Under the pieces are notes generated by a model that was not told the DNA's origin, made no database searches, and was given only the letters and a program-made list of their open reading frames with translations. This document shows, in pieces, positions 16,046 to 24,367 of a DNA stretch of 64,000 nt. Positions within the stretch are counted from its first letter, which is position 1. Each line of letters opens with the position of its first letter. Origin of the DNA: Bacillus paramycoides (GTDB taxonomy: Bacteria; Bacillota; Bacilli; Bacillales; Bacillaceae_G); contig NZ_MAOI01000079.1 of assembly GCF_001884235.1 (NCBI RefSeq), positions 186,001 to 250,000 on the forward strand, read 5' to 3'. Both the position numbers and the translations under genes were made by a program.

Positions 16046-16189
16046 TTAGTAAAGACGATTGTAATAAGAAGATTGACGCTCTTTCACTTCGTCCATAATG
16101 TTTTTGATATGTTGTTCACGTAAAAATTCATCTTTTGAAGGTTTACGTTTTTGAATAGTGATAGTTAAAAAGAATGCTTTAAATTTCAT
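16046..16189 (-). CDS. YrzI family small protein (array member 3, recent duplicate)
   Basis: 47 residues: MKFKAFFLTITIQKRKPSKD, then EFLREQHIKNIMDEVKERQS and SYYNRLY. It is nearly identical to the member at 15876-16019; the substitutions cluster around residues 17-22. AAGGGGC precedes the ATG, as in the duplicate. Confidence 0.8.
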   Translation of the reverse strand: MKFKAFFLTITIQKRKPSKDEFLREQHIKNIMDEVKERQSSYYNRLY

Positions 16190-16217
16190 TAAGATAATGC
16201 CCCTTTAAAATATATTT

Positions 16218-16361
16218 TTAATACATTTGTGTATAATACGAACTTTTAATGTCCGTTATTTTATCCATAGTTTGTTTTAATTGTTGCTTACGAAAGATTT
16301 CAGCTTCAGATATAGTTTTTTTCTGAAGTGCCGCCGTAAAAAAGAAAATATGAAAAGTCAT
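16218..16361 (-). CDS. YrzI family small protein (array member 2, divergent)
   Basis: 47 residues: MTFHIFFFTAALQKKTISEA, with TAALQK replacing the usual TITIQK, ending KSSYYTQMY. The divergent core suggests relaxed constraint or a different role. GAAAGGAGGAATTCG lies before the ATG, the same type of site as array member 6. Confidence 0.72.
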   Translation of the reverse strand: MTFHIFFFTAALQKKTISEAEIFRKQQLKQTMDKITDIKSSYYTQMY

Positions 16362-16388
16362 AAACGAATTCCTCCTTTCGAAAAGGAA

Positions 16389-16529
16389 TTACAGGTGATC
16401 AAAATAAAGCACTTGGCGCTCCTTTACATCGTTCATAGCTTTTTCAATTTGCTCATTATGAAGAATTTCAGCATTTGAAAGAGTATTTCTTTGAATCGTA
16501 ATACTTAAAAACAATACGCTAATAGTCAT
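16389..16529 (-). CDS. YrzI family small protein (array member 1, promoter-proximal)
   Basis: 46 residues: MTISVLFLSITIQRNTLSNA, ending MNDVKERQVLYFDHL. It is the first gene of the array, with AAAGAAAGGAGC about 8 bp before its ATG. Two hairpin terminators lie immediately upstream, so the array either has its own promoter in the short gap 16530-16580 or depends on read-through from the peptide gene at 16792. Confidence 0.78.
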   Translation of the reverse strand: MTISVLFLSITIQRNTLSNAEILHNEQIEKAMNDVKERQVLYFDHL

Positions 16530-16580
16530 CAAATGTTGCTCCTTTCTTTAAAAAATAATGTAAGAGACCAAAAAATCGCA

Positions 16581-16616
16581 CAAAAAAGCCACAGGAAGAT
16601 AACGTTCTCCTATGGC
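16581..16616 (-). terminator. Second of two tandem minus-strand terminators
   Basis: GCCACAGGA (16588-16596) and TCCTATGGC (16608-16616) form the stem; on the minus strand TTTTTTG follows. It stands directly before the YrzI array. Confidence 0.75.
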
Positions 16617-16623
16617 TGGGCGT

Positions 16624-16659
16624 GAAAAAGCCACAGGAAAGCATACGACCTCCTGTGGC
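16624..16659 (-). terminator. First of two tandem minus-strand terminators
   Basis: GCCACAGGA (16630-16638) and TCCTGTGGC (16651-16659) form a perfect 9-bp stem followed on the minus strand by TTTTTC. Its arms repeat those of the hairpin at 16588-16616, a tandem duplicated terminator. Confidence 0.78.
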
Positions 16660-16693
16660 GAATTTATGAATTAAAAGAAATAATGTACGATTT

Positions 16694-16792
16694 TCAATTC
16701 TCCATTAGGGTGGTCGAACTTCTATTTAATTGTCCGAAAAACAAAGGCGCAACTAACGCTAAAGTTAATGCATGTAATTGTAATTTCATCAT
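16694..16792 (-). CDS. 32-residue hydrophobic peptide
   Basis: A small gene with AAAGGAGG about 9 bp before ATGATG. The peptide is MMKLQLHALTLALVAPLFFG followed by QLNRSSTTLMEN: one hydrophobic segment and a polar tail, like a small membrane peptide or signal-peptide-like pheromone precursor. Family not recognised. What supports it as real is the setting: a complete SigA promoter with two inverted repeats upstream and two terminators downstream. It differs from the YrzI proteins and lacks TIQK. Confidence 0.6.
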   Translation of the reverse strand: MMKLQLHALTLALVAPLFFGQLNRSSTTLMEN

Positions 16793-16821
16793 TTCATTCG
16801 ACCTCCTTTTAGAATATTTTT

Positions 16822-16862
16822 CTTACGTTAGTAAGTATATACAATTAATGGATAATTGTAAA
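16822..16862 (-). promoter_or_regulatory. SigA promoter with two inverted-repeat operator candidates
   Basis: On the minus strand TTTACA (16862-16857), a 17-bp spacer and TATACT (16839-16834) make an excellent promoter for the 32-residue peptide. ACAATTA-N5-TAATTGT (16841-16859) fills the spacer, and CTTAC-N4-GTAAG (16822-16835) overlaps the -10 box and the predicted start point. Both positions are classical repressor sites. Confidence 0.65.
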
Positions 16863-16969
16863 CATAAAAAGTGAAAATTTTTAATTTTGATTAAAATGCG
16901 TATATTTTGAAGGGTTTTGAATGTATATATTGTATTACTCGAATTATATATAGAAAGTGGGGGTGTCTA

Positions 16970-17559
16970 ATGAACTATATGAATAAAATAGCAGGTGTTA
17001 TGCTAACAATTTTTTTATTTGTTACTGCTTGTTCTAACGGAGGGAGAATAAAAGAAATATCAGATATTGGACCAGCGGATTTTAAGAAATATACGTGGAC
17101 ATACGTTGGAAATAATTCCGATGTGTCTGCGATTGTTAACAACTTACCTGGTGGTGAAACAGCTCAAAGTTTAAGCTTGAAAAATGAGAAAATCACGGTG
17201 AAATACGGTGAGAAAAAGAACGATAACTTAACAGAAGATATGATTGAGACGTATTGGTTTGACGAAAAGGATACGATGAAAAAGAACTTTCTCTTTAATG
17301 CTATCTTGCAATTTTAGTACCAAATGCGAAAGGGTATGAGTTTCAGCTGGAAACTAAGAATTTTACTCTGAAAAGAGAAGAACTCTTGCCCATACTTTAT
17401 AAAGAATTTAATGATTTTCCGAAAGGTGATCAAATATGGAATAAGGGAATCATAATGAACTTCTTTTACGGTAATCTAGAAAAAATAGTAGCGCTTGTTA
17501 ATAATAAAGATTTTCGGAAACAATTTTTTGATGAACATCCTATACGGGAAACTAAGTGA
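16970..17559 (+). pseudogene. Frameshifted DUF4825-type lipoprotein
   Basis: The first frame (ATG at 16970 after GTGGGGGTG) has a signal peptide and lipobox FVTACS, followed by KYTWTYVGNNSDVSAIVNNL, the DUF4825-type motif. It stops at 17317 in FNAILQF. A shifted frame continues as YLAILVPNAKGYEFQLETK through to a stop at 17557. Together they make about 195 residues, a plausible full length. One indel near 17300 inactivated the gene. Confidence 0.7.
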
Positions 17560-17574
17560 GATGGTGGGGGAAAG

Positions 17575-18090
17575 ATGGAGCTTGTTTATAAAATTTCTTA
17601 TTTCAGAATGTATGATCATTATTTACCAAAGCTAACACAAGTACTAAAGTGTTTAAACGCGGAAGACTTGTGGAAAAGAGAAGGAGAGGCTAATTCAATT
17701 GGAGGTATAGTATTACACATCTGCGAACATGTAAAAAGAAATACGATTCGTTACTCGAATCCAAATGTAAATTTTGAAAAGGGGATTGAAGAGTACTTTC
17801 CAACGAAGTCATTAAGTGCTGAAATGCTGCTGGAAATTGTAGAAGAAGTATTTCGTGAATGGGGAAACAAGTATATAAAAGCGTGTAAAGGAAGAACCGA
17901 AATTGATCTGCATAGCTTATTACATTTAGTCGAGCACACAAGTTATCATTTAGGGCAAGTAGTAGACCGAACGAAATCTTTAAAGCGAGAGAGGTTTAAC
18001 TTTTGTCAAAATGGCATCAATGAAAAGGATTTGAGAACGAAGGTTGAAAATACGAAAATTTTTGAAAGAGAGTCATTCATTATCGAATGA
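17575..18090 (+). CDS. DinB family protein
   Basis: A 171-residue DinB-superfamily protein with the three histidines expected for the metal site: GGIVLHICEHVKRN near residue 46 and LVEHTSYHLGQVVDR near residue 119. The C-terminal 30 residues are a charged extension. GTGGGGG lies 5 bp before the ATG. It is only 15 bp after the DUF4825 pseudogene and may share its promoter. The stop codon lies inside the terminator stem. Confidence 0.78.
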   Translation: MELVYKISYFRMYDHYLPKLTQVLKCLNAEDLWKREGEANSIGGIVLHICEHVKRNTIRYSNPNVNFEKGIEEYFPTKSLSAEMLLEIVEEVFREWGNKYIKACKGRTEIDLHSLLHLVEHTSYHLGQVVDRTKSLKRERFNFCQNGINEKDLRTKVENTKIFERESFIIE

Positions 18091-18101
18091 TTCTCTTTAT
18101 T
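18065..18101 (+). terminator. Terminator overlapping the DinB 3' end
   Basis: AAAGAGAGTCATTC pairs with GAATGATTCTCTTT (one G-T pair) around a 6-base loop and is followed by ATTTTATG. The left arm is coding sequence. Confidence 0.7.
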
Positions 18102-18186
18102 TTATGAAAATTATGGTAAAAAATAAAATGATGTGATATGGTTAATTACATAAGTAATGAACCTATGAATCTAAGGTGGTGAAATT

Positions 18187-18567
18187 GTGAAACCAACTCT
18201 GGAGCAAAATAAATTAATATATATACAAATTGCAGAAACAATCGAAGCTGATATTTTAAAGGACATATTGCTTGAGGAAGAACAAGTTCCATCTACAAAT
18301 CAATTTGCAAAGATGCTACAAATTAACCCGGCAACTGCGGCGAAAGGGGTAAATCTATTAGTGGATGAGGGCATTTTATTTAAAAAGAGAGGGATTGGAA
18401 TGTTTGTTGCAAGTGGTGCGAAGGAAGTCGTATTAAAGAAGCGGCAAAATACTTTTATGACAGAGTATTTACCTAAAGTATGGGAAGAAGCGAAAGTATT
18501 AGAAATCTCTAAAGAAGAATTAATGGATATGATTCAAAAAATTACAAAGGAGGCGAAAGAGGAATGA
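18187..18567 (+). CDS. GntR family regulator, YtrA subfamily
   Basis: A 126-residue one-domain GntR regulator: winged helix with IYIQIAETIEADILKD, VPSTNQFAKMLQINPATAAK and the wing KKRGIGMFVA, then a short dimerisation tail. YtrA-type regulators repress the ABC transporter operon they lead. Start is GTG after AAGGTGGTGAAATT. The stop overlaps the ABC ATPase start by 4 bp, so it surely belongs to the same operon and is likely autoregulatory. Confidence 0.88.
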   Translation: MKPTLEQNKLIYIQIAETIEADILKDILLEEEQVPSTNQFAKMLQINPATAAKGVNLLVDEGILFKKRGIGMFVASGAKEVVLKKRQNTFMTEYLPKVWEEAKVLEISKEELMDMIQKITKEAKEE

Positions 18568-19436
18568 TTGCACTTGAAACGAAAAAATTGTCCAAAAAAT
18601 ATAAAAAGAAACTAGCTGTAAATGAAGTAACAATTTCATTGGAAGAGCATAAAATATATGGTTTGCTTGGAAGAAACGGAGCAGGGAAAACTACATTATT
18701 AAACATACTCGCAGGGCAGATTATTTCAAGTGGTGGCAGTGTATCTGTATTTGGTGAAAATATTTTTGAAAATAGTAATGCGATGCAAAATATTTGTTTT
18801 GTAAAGGTGAAAGAAGAAGCTCATTTAAGTTATAAAGTAAAAGAGATTTTTGAACTATGTAACATGTTTTATAAAAATTGGGATCAGAAGTATGCTGAAG
18901 AACTTGCGGGGAAATTTCAGCTTAATACGAAAGAGAAATATCATAAATTATCGCACGGTATGCAAACAGTTGTAGGAATTATTCAAGGACTAGCAAGCAG
19001 GGCGCCTATTACTATTTTTGATGAACCAACTACCGGTTTGGACGCGGCACATCGGGAATTATTTTATAGTTTACTTTTGGAAGACTACGGAGAGCATCCT
19101 CGAACAATTATTTTATCAACACACTTAGTAGAAGAAATTGTCCATGTTATTGAAGATGTGATCATATTAAAAGACGGAGCATTAATAGTTCAATCATCAG
19201 TAGAGAATTTGTTACAACAAGGCCATACGATTTCAGGTCAAAAAGATAGAGTGGATGAGTTTTTAATTGATAAAAAAGTTGTTAATCGAGAAGTTTATGG
19301 AAATAAAGGGATTGCAGTTATATGGGAAGAACTTTCTACTGAAGATTATCATTCTATTGAAAATACAGGCTTAATAGTTGATGAAATCACATTACAAAAA
19401 CTATTTATTCATATAACGGGTGGTGAAGTGAAATGA
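18564..19436 (+). CDS. ABC transporter ATP-binding protein
   Basis: A 290-residue ABC ATPase with Walker A LLGRNGAGKTTLLN near residue 36, a degenerate signature LSHGMQ near residue 131 (normally LSGGQ), Walker B ITIFDEPTTGLD near residue 150 and the H-loop STHLVEE. The C-terminal 80 residues are an accessory region seen in YtrB-type antibiotic or envelope-stress transporters. It overlaps the regulator upstream and the permease downstream by 4 bp each. Substrate unknown. Confidence 0.88.
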   Translation: MIALETKKLSKKYKKKLAVNEVTISLEEHKIYGLLGRNGAGKTTLLNILAGQIISSGGSVSVFGENIFENSNAMQNICFVKVKEEAHLSYKVKEIFELCNMFYKNWDQKYAEELAGKFQLNTKEKYHKLSHGMQTVVGIIQGLASRAPITIFDEPTTGLDAAHRELFYSLLLEDYGEHPRTIILSTHLVEEIVHVIEDVIILKDGALIVQSSVENLLQQGHTISGQKDRVDEFLIDKKVVNREVYGNKGIAVIWEELSTEDYHSIENTGLIVDEITLQKLFIHITGGEVK

Positions 19437-20104
19437 CGATGTTAATGAAGCAATTAAAGTTACATATCAATTTTCATTATAAAGCGATTTTAATATTTTG
19501 GATTGTGGCGTTTCTAATAAAAGGAACAACAAATGCAGTAGATTTAAGGGGAATAAAAGAAGGGTTTTTACAACATATTTTAAATAACCCTTCGATTGCA
19601 AGTATATTTTTTATAGTAGTAAGCACCTTTATTATACAGGATGATGTATTTCGTTTAGCTGTTTCGTTCGGAGTAACGAGATTACAGTTTTTCATTGGAT
19701 CAGTTTGCTATATTATATTACAAGCAGCATTATTCTCATTCCTTCAAGTGTTTCTTTTACAGAATACATTGTATAGTACTGTAAATTCCAGTTTAGGAGA
19801 AAACTCAGTACAACAGTTCATTGTCCAATTATTATTGTATGTTACAATATCATGTTTCTTTCAAGTAGCAGTAGTTATTAAACAACGATTTAAGTGGATT
19901 GGCCTTATGATTGGTGGAACATTTTTTTTATCAGCAAATAGTGCGCTTTATGGAGAAGTAGGAATACAAAGTTTAATTTCTATAACTAATCTATCTTTAA
20001 TAAACATCCCATATTTTACTGTCATTTCAATTGGATTAATTGTCGTTTATATTATGACTAGTGGTATATTCATTCGTAAAGTGTCATTTGAACAAATGGT
20101 TTAA
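19433..20104 (+). CDS. ABC transporter permease
   Basis: A 223-residue membrane protein with about six hydrophobic helices (ILIFWIVAFLIKGTTNAVDL, then IASIFFIVVSTFIIQDDVF, and FTVISIGLIVVYIMTSGIF). It pairs with the ATPase at 18564, overlapping it by 4 bp, so the two form the GntR-controlled transporter. No extracellular binding protein is encoded nearby. The sequence of the permease itself is not family-diagnostic. Confidence 0.8.
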   Translation: MTMLMKQLKLHINFHYKAILIFWIVAFLIKGTTNAVDLRGIKEGFLQHILNNPSIASIFFIVVSTFIIQDDVFRLAVSFGVTRLQFFIGSVCYIILQAALFSFLQVFLLQNTLYSTVNSSLGENSVQQFIVQLLLYVTISCFFQVAVVIKQRFKWIGLMIGGTFFLSANSALYGEVGIQSLISITNLSLINIPYFTVISIGLIVVYIMTSGIFIRKVSFEQMV

Positions 20105-20145
20105 AGCATTATTAGATAAATATTTTAGGAGAGAAGGTAAAGAAA

Positions 20146-20625
20146 ATGGGAGATACTTCTTCACTAATAACAGTCTTTTTATGCGTGGCATTGCTAATTT
20201 TTTGGCGTCGTTACCGCTCTATGTATAAACCGATAAAGGGAACAGGAAAACGTATTTTGTGGCCATTACTATTTTTAACACCGGGTATTTTATTGCTTTT
20301 TGGTCCAGTACATCCAGCTATATTACAGGTGGGTATAGCGATATTCATTGGTGCTCTTTTCGCTATACCACTTATAGTTCTAACAAATTATGAGCGAAGA
20401 GATGATGGGAATATTTATACGAAAAAAAGTGCAGCTTTTTTAATTACTTTTATTGCGCTGGTTGTTTTGAGATATGGTTCAAGACAATATATTGTTGATC
20501 TAGATCAACAAACGATTGGTTTATTATTTTACGTCGTTGCAGTATCGTATATCATTCCGTGGAGAATTGCCTGTTATATAAAATTTAGAAAAGTTTGGCG
20601 TGGGAATAGTAATCATGCTATATAA
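20146..20625 (+). CDS. CcdC-family (DUF1453) membrane protein
   Basis: A 159-residue protein with about five hydrophobic helices. The first helix and the following RRYRSMYKPIKGTGKRILWP loop, then the PWRIACYIKFRKVW end, match the CcdC/DUF1453 family, named for a cytochrome c maturation-linked gene in B. subtilis but of unknown activity. Its ribosome binding site is TAGGAGAGAAGG. It begins 42 bp after the permease and may be the last gene of the GntR/ABC operon. Confidence 0.72.
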   Translation: MGDTSSLITVFLCVALLIFWRRYRSMYKPIKGTGKRILWPLLFLTPGILLLFGPVHPAILQVGIAIFIGALFAIPLIVLTNYERRDDGNIYTKKSAAFLITFIALVVLRYGSRQYIVDLDQQTIGLLFYVVAVSYIIPWRIACYIKFRKVWRGNSNHAI

Positions 20626-20630
20626 AAATA

Positions 20631-20658
20631 AAAGCTTCTCATTTGAGAAGTTTTTTTT
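20631..20658 (+). terminator. Rho-independent terminator
   Basis: CTTCTC and GAGAAG with flanking A/T pairs form the stem, followed by eight Ts. Confidence 0.8.
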
Positions 20659-20745
20659 ATATGCAAGTGAAATAATTTGTTGAAGTGCAAGGTACCATGC
20701 AATATGATAAATATAAAAAAATGATGGAGAGTGAAGGAGATAAAA

Positions 20746-21237
20746 ATGCGGACAATTTTACTTTTTTTAAATAACATGCCCATTGATGAAATAGAGAGTA
20801 TGAGAGAAAAGCATGATCCTTTATTCGGATTAATCCGACCACATATAACAATTGTATTTCCCTTTGAAAGTGCGATTTCAAATGATGAACTGAAATCGCA
20901 TATTTTAAATTTATCCAAAGAAATTCGGCCAATTGAAATTGAGTTTGCTAGCCGAATAAGCAGCGAGAGAGAGTTTTTGTTTTTGGAAGTGGAAAGAGGG
21001 AAAGAGCAAATAGAAGAACTGCATGCTAGTTTGTATACAGGCTCTTTACTACAATTTTTAAGAACGGATATTCCATACATACCACATGTAACAGTCGGAA
21101 GAAAAAGTAGCGCGGAGTTAGCTGTTGAAATAGCGAAGGAGATTCCTATTTTTCATGAGAGGTTGAACTGTGTAATCGATAGAATTAGTGTGGAACGAAT
21201 TGGAGAATCGTTTATTGAATTTGAAGTGTCTCTATAA
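20746..21237 (+). CDS. 2'-5' RNA ligase family (2H phosphoesterase) protein
   Basis: 163 residues with the two HxT/S-type motifs of the 2H phosphoesterase superfamily: RPHITIVFPFE near residue 36 and YIPHVTVGR near residue 112. Members hydrolyse 2',3'-cyclic or 2'-5' phosphodiester bonds; the substrate here is unknown. The ATG at 20746 follows GAAGGAGA; the in-frame GTG at 20731 is part of that site. It converges with coaW across a shared terminator. Confidence 0.82.
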   Translation: MRTILLFLNNMPIDEIESMREKHDPLFGLIRPHITIVFPFESAISNDELKSHILNLSKEIRPIEIEFASRISSEREFLFLEVERGKEQIEELHASLYTGSLLQFLRTDIPYIPHVTVGRKSSAELAVEIAKEIPIFHERLNCVIDRISVERIGESFIEFEVSL

Positions 21238-21243
21238 AAATAG

Positions 21244-21268
21244 AAAGCTGGCAAAAGCCAGCTTTTTT
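21244..21268. terminator. Bidirectional terminator
   Basis: AAAGCTGGC-AAAA-GCCAGCTTT with T-runs on both strands lies between the converging 2H gene and coaW. Confidence 0.85.
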
Positions 21269-22088
21269 AATTTGTAACATAGCGTAAAGCACCAATTGCA
21301 CCACTATAACCATCATCTTGTAAAAAGACTGGTATTTTGTTTTGATATTCTGTATAGCTACTTATAATGTTTTGAAGGTGTACGTTATTACATAAGGTAG
21401 ATCCAATGTAAACGATATGGTCAATGTTTTTCGCTTCGGCGAATTGAAGGCTTAATGCTGTGACAACTTCACCGACAAGTCCTTGAACGGTAGCTAGTAT
21501 ATCTGAGCTACTATAATTTGAGTCTGTAATGGCCGCTTTTCCGAAATTGCTAGCAGTTAAGCTATTATCGATAGGAGAGAGAATACCACCATAAATATCT
21601 CCAACTGAAATATCTAGACTTTTTCTTGAACCTATTTTCGTAAGAGGAATTACGTCTTCAAAATGATCTGAATTTGTTAATAGCTTTGAAAGGCCCATAA
21701 TTGTACCGCCGCCAACTCCAGTTCCACCGGCGCGAACATATTCTTTGTCATCAACGTAGTGAATGGAAGTACCTGTCCCGATATTTGTTAAAACAAAATT
21801 GTTAATAGAATGATTTTCTTCGTTTAGGATATAGCGCACACCTGTAAGCGTTGCAACGAATTCATTTAATGTTACTATCTCGTATGAATTTGAAAGCAGT
21901 TTTTGTAGTTGTTCACCTTTCCCACCTGTAATACATAATTTCGTAATTAATTTATTATTATTGAGCCAATCTATAATTTTATCTTGTTCATGAGAATAAA
22001 ATTTTTCAAAAGCTAATTTGTTCATTTCGTTAAAGTAAGCAATCTTTGTTAATGTTCCTCCAGCATCGATACCGACAGTACTCTCCAT
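21267..22088 (-). CDS. coaW: Type II pantothenate kinase
   Basis: A 273-residue ASKHA-fold kinase of the eukaryote-like type II class found in staphylococci and the B. cereus group. It starts with [14 protein letters not shown] (phosphate-binding loop), has [17 protein letters not shown] near residue 98, and [20 protein letters not shown] near residue 118, the characteristic glycine-rich pantothenate kinase segment. It phosphorylates pantothenate as the first step of coenzyme A synthesis. The next gene upstream on this strand is FabZ-like, 27 bp away, suggesting a shared transcript. Confidence 0.85.
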   Translation of the reverse strand: MESTVGIDAGGTLTKIAYFNEMNKLAFEKFYSHEQDKIIDWLNNNKLITKLCITGGKGEQLQKLLSNSYEIVTLNEFVATLTGVRYILNEENHSINNFVLTNIGTGTSIHYVDDKEYVRAGGTGVGGGTIMGLSKLLTNSDHFEDVIPLTKIGSRKSLDISVGDIYGGILSPIDNSLTASNFGKAAITDSNYSSSDILATVQGLVGEVVTALSLQFAEAKNIDHIVYIGSTLCNNVHLQNIISSYTEYQNKIPVFLQDDGYSGAIGALRYVTN

Positions 22089-22115
22089 TTTCCTACCCCT
22101 AACTATGTAGTCTGT

Positions 22116-22514
22116 TTAATCAGCTTGGTATATTAATAGCTTTTCAATTGTAACGATTGATTGACCATTTACAGATGCAATTCCTTTACCGAGAATAAAA
22201 CCTCGTCGGTTACGTGTTAGCCCATAATGTAAGTCAAGTTTATCACCAGGATATGCTTTTTCATGGAACTCAACTCCATCTAATGAGGAGAGAAAACCTA
22301 ATCCATCAGATTCACTTGTGCTTACAAATGCACTAAGTTGGGCAAGTGCTTCTACAATTAACATATGAGGCATGTAGTTTTGATTTTCATTAATAAACCA
22401 CTCGTTATGTGTAATTAGCTTGTATCCTGTAGCTGATTGAGATTCCTTAACGCTTGTAATTTTATCGATCATTAAAAATGGATAGCGATGGGGAAGAGTA
22501 TCTTTAATTTTCAT
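22116..22514 (-). CDS. FabZ-like hot-dog dehydratase
   Basis: 132 residues with the hot-dog fold of 3-hydroxyacyl-ACP dehydratases: LPHRYPFLMIDKI with the active-site histidine near residue 9, and HMLIVEALAQLSAF with the catalytic glutamate near residue 55. The usual FPGxPIMPGVL helix cap is changed to NYMPHM, so it is a divergent paralogue rather than housekeeping FabZ. CTGGAGGTACGGT precedes the ATG. It lies between the aminotransferase and coaW on the same strand, which hints at a small acyl-modification pathway. Confidence 0.75.
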   Translation of the reverse strand: MKIKDTLPHRYPFLMIDKITSVKESQSATGYKLITHNEWFINENQNYMPHMLIVEALAQLSAFVSTSESDGLGFLSSLDGVEFHEKAYPGDKLDLHYGLTRNRRGFILGKGIASVNGQSIVTIEKLLIYQAD

Positions 22515-22571
22515 ACCGTACCTCCAGTTAATAATAATACCCCTGCAAAAGTTAAGCAGGGGGAGTTGTAA

Positions 22572-23771
22572 TTAATTTTTAACTAATTCATCTACTTTTT
22601 CAAGAGAGAAAATACCGCTATTTTTAATATTTTCAACGACTTGCTGTAAGACGGCTTTATCTTGAACAAGTGCAATACGCACAAATCCTTCACCGTGAGG
22701 ACCAAATGCATGACCTGGTGTGACAACGACATTTGCACGATCCATTAAAGCATAAGCGAATTCTAGAGAAGTCCATCCTTTCGGAATTTCAGCCCAGACG
22801 AACATACTGCCAGCTGGTTTGTCGACATCCCAACCGAAAGTTCGGAATCCATCAACTAAAGTATCTCTACGTTCTTGGTAAATGCCACGGTTTTTCTCAC
22901 AAAACTCAGTGCCGTGTCGTAATGCAGCGGAGGCAGCTTTTTGAATTGGTAAAAACACACCGTAATCTGTATTAGATTTAAATTGTGTAAGTGCACCGAC
23001 AATTTCTTCATTGCCAATCATATAGCCAATACGGCTACCAGCTAAACTATAACTTTTAGATAAAGAATTAATTTCAACGCCAACTTCTTTTGCACCAGGG
23101 ACAGATAAGAAGCTTATTGGCTTTTTACCATCGAAATAAAATTCAGCATAAGCAAAATCATGTACGACTATAATTTGATGTTTTTTTGCAAACGCGATAA
23201 CTTCTTTAAAGAAATCTTCATGAGCCATTGCTGGAACAGGGTTCCCTGGGAAGTTTAATATCATCATCTTCGCTTTTTCAGCAATCTCTTCAGGAATATC
23301 TTGTAAGTTAGGTAAGAAGTCATTTTCTTTTTTTAACGGCATGTAGTAAGATGTTGCACCGGCCATTTGAATTCCAGTTTCATAGGCAGTATAACCAGGG
23401 TCTGGAACTAAAATTATATCTCCAGGGTTTGCGTAAACCATAGGTAAATGTACAAGTCCATCTTGCGAGCCCATTAGTAATAAAACTTCTCGATCAGAAT
23501 TTAATATAACATTATGAGTATTATTATAATATTCAGTTACAGCTTCGTGGAATTCTTGAATACCTGATAACGTATATCCGTAACTTTCTTTTGCACTTGC
23601 TGTATGTACCATGGCTTCTCTTACGAAATCAGCAGGAGGCATGTCAGGATTCCCGATACTTAAATCGATCATTTTATGACCTGCTGCAATTTTCTCTTTT
23701 TTATAAGCTCCTAATTCACTAAATATAGAAGATTGGAATGCTTTCATTCTAGTTGCTAATGTGTAAGTCAT
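22572..23771 (-). CDS. PLP-dependent aminotransferase, class I/II
   Basis: A 399-residue fold-type I aminotransferase. The PLP lysine is in EINSLSKSYSLAGSRIGY near residue 236; NFPGNPVP and the VHDFAYAEFYFDGKKPISFL segment with the PLP-ring aspartate are also present. It resembles LL-diaminopimelate aminotransferase-type proteins, but the substrate cannot be fixed. TTAGGAGGGG lies before the ATG at 23771, which I prefer to the TTG one codon earlier. It leads the minus-strand group with the FabZ-like gene and coaW. Confidence 0.85.
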   Translation of the reverse strand: MTYTLATRMKAFQSSIFSELGAYKKEKIAAGHKMIDLSIGNPDMPPADFVREAMVHTASAKESYGYTLSGIQEFHEAVTEYYNNTHNVILNSDREVLLLMGSQDGLVHLPMVYANPGDIILVPDPGYTAYETGIQMAGATSYYMPLKKENDFLPNLQDIPEEIAEKAKMMILNFPGNPVPAMAHEDFFKEVIAFAKKHQIIVVHDFAYAEFYFDGKKPISFLSVPGAKEVGVEINSLSKSYSLAGSRIGYMIGNEEIVGALTQFKSNTDYGVFLPIQKAASAALRHGTEFCEKNRGIYQERRDTLVDGFRTFGWDVDKPAGSMFVWAEIPKGWTSLEFAYALMDRANVVVTPGHAFGPHGEGFVRIALVQDKAVLQQVVENIKNSGIFSLEKVDELVKN

Positions 23772-24008
23772 CAAAACCCCTCCTAAAAACTGTGCTTTCT
23801 TTCTGCATTTTTAACTATTCTGAAAACACATGTTTACATTTTATCATTTTTTTAAGAAAATTAAAACGATTGACAAATTAAGAGGAGGGATGTTTGGAAT
23901 ACATGTCATACTTCACAAGTCATTTATTCTTTCAATTTTTTTGAAAGGGATGTCTAAATGATAGACAGGCTAACTCGATAATCTATCACATTTTTTATTC
24001 CATATTAT

Positions 24009-24254
24009 TTAGGAAGTTTTGTAATTCTTGTTAATAAAATCTCGCAAGTTTTGAATAAAAAAGAATACGAATACGATGCCTAATATACCGCTAATCCAAT
24101 AGTATGAGTTACCTGTAGTGTATTTTTCATAAAATGAAAGAGCGTTCCATATGATAAGGGTTACTGAACAAATTGTTGATATAATTAAAGAACTTAAGCT
24201 TCTCAAAACAAGCATCTCACAGTGATTTAATTTATTGTATAATTTTACATTCAA
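24009..24254 (-). CDS. Small membrane protein, unknown
   Basis: 81 residues with two hydrophobic helices (LIISTICSVTLIIWNALSF and YYWISGILGIVFVFFFIQNL) and a basic C-terminus. No family recognised. The ribosome binding site is weak, so the start could be the internal methionine at residue 14. It stands alone between the aminotransferase and a lipoprotein gene. Confidence 0.5.
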   Translation of the reverse strand: MNVKLYNKLNHCEMLVLRSLSSLIISTICSVTLIIWNALSFYEKYTTGNSYYWISGILGIVFVFFFIQNLRDFINKNYKTS

Positions 24255-24367
24255 ATTAAAGAATTTAAAAGAGAAATATATTTCTAGAGGAAGTCGTCTA
24301 AAGTGAAATAACGCAGAAAATACATTCTGCGCTTTTGTAGTATTTGGAAGTTGTTAAATTCTAGTAG

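Noticed and set aside
15851-16190. Direct repeats of 170 bp that could be taken for a CRISPR-like or satellite array
   Set aside because: The repeats are coding copies of a YrzI gene with its ribosome binding site; there are no short identical repeats with unique spacers and no cas genes.
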